Source: Plakobranchus ocellatus (Eukaryota > Mollusca > Gastropoda > Plakobranchidae). Taken from it: a stretch of DNA of 42,255 bases. The stretch's first letter is position 1; each line of letters opens with the position of its first letter. The stretch spans positions 323,656 through 365,910 of the forward strand of contig BLXT01004465.1 in assembly GCA_019648995.1 (NCBI GenBank), given 5' to 3'. Positions 40,558 through 42,255 of this stretch are shown one piece after another. The translations under genes were made by a program, and so were the position numbers. The notes under the pieces were generated by a model, which had not been told where the DNA came from, searched no databases, and saw nothing but the letters and a program-made list of their open reading frames with translations.

Positions 40558-41783
40558 CATTTTAAACAATGAATTGAGGGTTAAAGGGGATCTCCTTTTA
40601 GTATTAAAGGTTTAGATACAAACACTTTGGTTCATACCTTAGATTAATATGGTGGATGCTTGAGTCAGTACAGATTTTGATTCGCTTATATTCCTCAAAT
40701 TCTTTATGCCCAATTGTATTTATTTTATTAAAAAAATTTATGAATGACAGAAAGATTGTGCCGCCCATCCTTCAGAGCAAGAGGATATAAAATTGAATGT
40801 GCAAACTAGTCACAGAAAGGTATCTCTTCGTGGTTTTACCTATCCAGATTAATTTTTAAAATGCTGCTGTTCAAAAGAACCTTTTTTTTTTAATTCAAGA
40901 TTCGTAGCCAAGTTATGTTCAAACGCTCCTTAATTTTTGGTTGCTGCACTTATTGACAGTATTAATTAATTTTTAGTACTGTGATCCAAAACAATGTGAG
41001 CAGATGAAATGCTTCATGATCTAAAGGATTATAATCTTTTTATCTCAGTTAAGAATCAACTTTTACCACTACTGTGCTTATGTGAAGAATACTTTGGAGG
41101 ATTTTAATTTGGAAAATTGCGTCCATTATTGAACCAAATATATTATATATATATTTTTTTTGCTCACAGAAGATCCATGTTTTATCTGTAACCTGTGCAA
41201 TATTAGTTTTAATGCATGTGCTTGCAACTAATGTATACTTCAGCATTTTATTTCCCAGATAATATTATATCTGGGTACTCAAATAGTCATGAAGTAAGTC
41301 CACGTGAAAGATTTAGTAAAACAGGCACTGATGCACATAGACTTGTAAAAGTCGTCTTCAAAAGAGATGGAGTTCATGCTATATAAAACTTTTCCAACTT
41401 TTATAACTACTGTAAATATATATGAGGCGCAGAAGAGTTCTCAGTCACAGATATGCATTTTGAGCATGTTATTTTATTCTCAATATTTTGAAAAATGTCA
41501 GCTGATAATATTAGTACGGTAGTTATGAGTTTGCAGAAATATCCATCATAGGAAAAGAAACCCAGTTTTTAGAATTTAATTCAAAAGTTATATAAAAAAG
41601 AGGAACTTCCTTCATTCATATTAAAAAAAAATATGTTTAAAGATATTTGTTGTCATGATTTTCTCAGGCCATTGTTTAAAAAAATGATTGCATGTTTGGA
41701 CAAACTTTTGCTCTCTTGCTTTTGGTTGTAACTATTCATGTTATTGTATTACTCTAGAGCAGGCTTGATAGTTTTCTAATATA

Positions 41784-41960
41784 CAATGCACTCCACTTAA
41801 TTCGACATTTCCCTTAATTCGATGCATTTGAAAAAGTCCCAAATAAATCGCTCTTAATCCTTAATAACAAAACTTTGCCTAAATTGACATGCTTCTTGAC
41901 TCATTTCTCTTAATTTGACAAATCCCGCCCACTTTTCAGATCAAACTAACCCAAAATGCT
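41784..41960. mobile_element. pogo/Tigger-like terminus
   Basis: After TA the sequence begins CAATGCACTCCACTTAATTC and repeats the CTTAATTCGA word, with later CTTAATTTGAC variants. Repeated TTAATTCGA at the terminus is characteristic of pogo/Tigger elements. The other end and any transposase are not seen in the window. Confidence 0.55.
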
Positions 41961-42255
41961 TTGGCCTGGACGCCTCCCGCAGCAAAATTAATGTATCTGA
42001 TAACACAGACCATTTATTGTGATCAAGCCACTGCAGGGGGATGAGGTTTGGGATTAGGGTGGAGGGTGCACAAGAGAGGAGGAAAGGTGTGACATCAGGC
42101 TGGGCCTAGGTCTGTGCTCTCTGACCTAGTCTTAACACTGCAATATGCATGGATGGCAGTGGCAGGCATCCCCCAATAGGTACATGTGCATGAGTGTGTG
42201 TGTGTGTATGTGCATAGCTGGCGACGAGGGAGAAGACCATGTTAGCGATGTTATA

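Larger units (their letters stand above)
40368..42255. other. 3' flank of the FBXO5/43-like gene
   Basis: The start of this stretch is probably 3' UTR. It includes the SINE at 40432-40557, AT-rich sequence, the pogo-like terminus at 41784 and a short GT run (about 42192-42210). No coding frame is recognised. Confidence 0.6.

Overview
The window is AT-rich eukaryotic nuclear DNA with GT-AG introns, tRNA-derived SINEs, DNA-transposon relics, microsatellites and one run of Ns (28856-29174). The two genes are animal-type. The repeat style (tRNA SINEs, dispersed AGATCTAG tracts, piggyBac- and pogo-like relics) suggests a mollusc, possibly a gastropod; this is an impression, not a demonstration.

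Left half, minus strand (173-23043): a PAS-domain serine/threonine kinase (PASK). I reconstructed 15 coding exons, and every intron phase is mutually consistent. A giant first coding exon of about 3.4 kb encodes about 1,140 residues of low-complexity sequence. It is followed by PAS and PAS-like sensory exons, an acidic linker, and the kinase N-lobe and catalytic core (glycine loop, VVVK lysine, HRD, DFG, activation loop). The last part of the kinase C-lobe lies beyond the left edge, so about 1,976 codons are visible. The introns hold a TTAA-flanked piggyBac-like relic, a SINE with a perfect 12-bp target duplication, a LINE 3' end, a repeat shared by two neighbouring introns, and a minisatellite that runs into one splice donor.

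Middle (about 23.1-32.3 kb): no convincing coding exon. This stretch holds the region upstream of PASK and a set of repeats: a MITE-like element carrying an X-box-like motif, a SINE, AGATCT tracts, two copies of a 65-bp segment, (AT)n, the sequence gap, and a self-complementary (AAT)n/(ATT)n tract.

Right, plus strand (35734-40367, possibly starting at 32345): an Emi1/Emi2-family APC/C inhibitor (FBXO5/FBXO43-like). It has a DSGxxS beta-TrCP-type degron, an F-box, a KEN motif formed across an exon junction, a zinc-binding region and a C-terminal Arg-Leu tail. The two genes are divergent (head to head). One is a nutrient-linked kinase and the other a cell-cycle regulator, and nothing in the sequence shows that they work together. 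Downstream of the second gene are a SINE with target duplications and a pogo/Tigger-like terminus.
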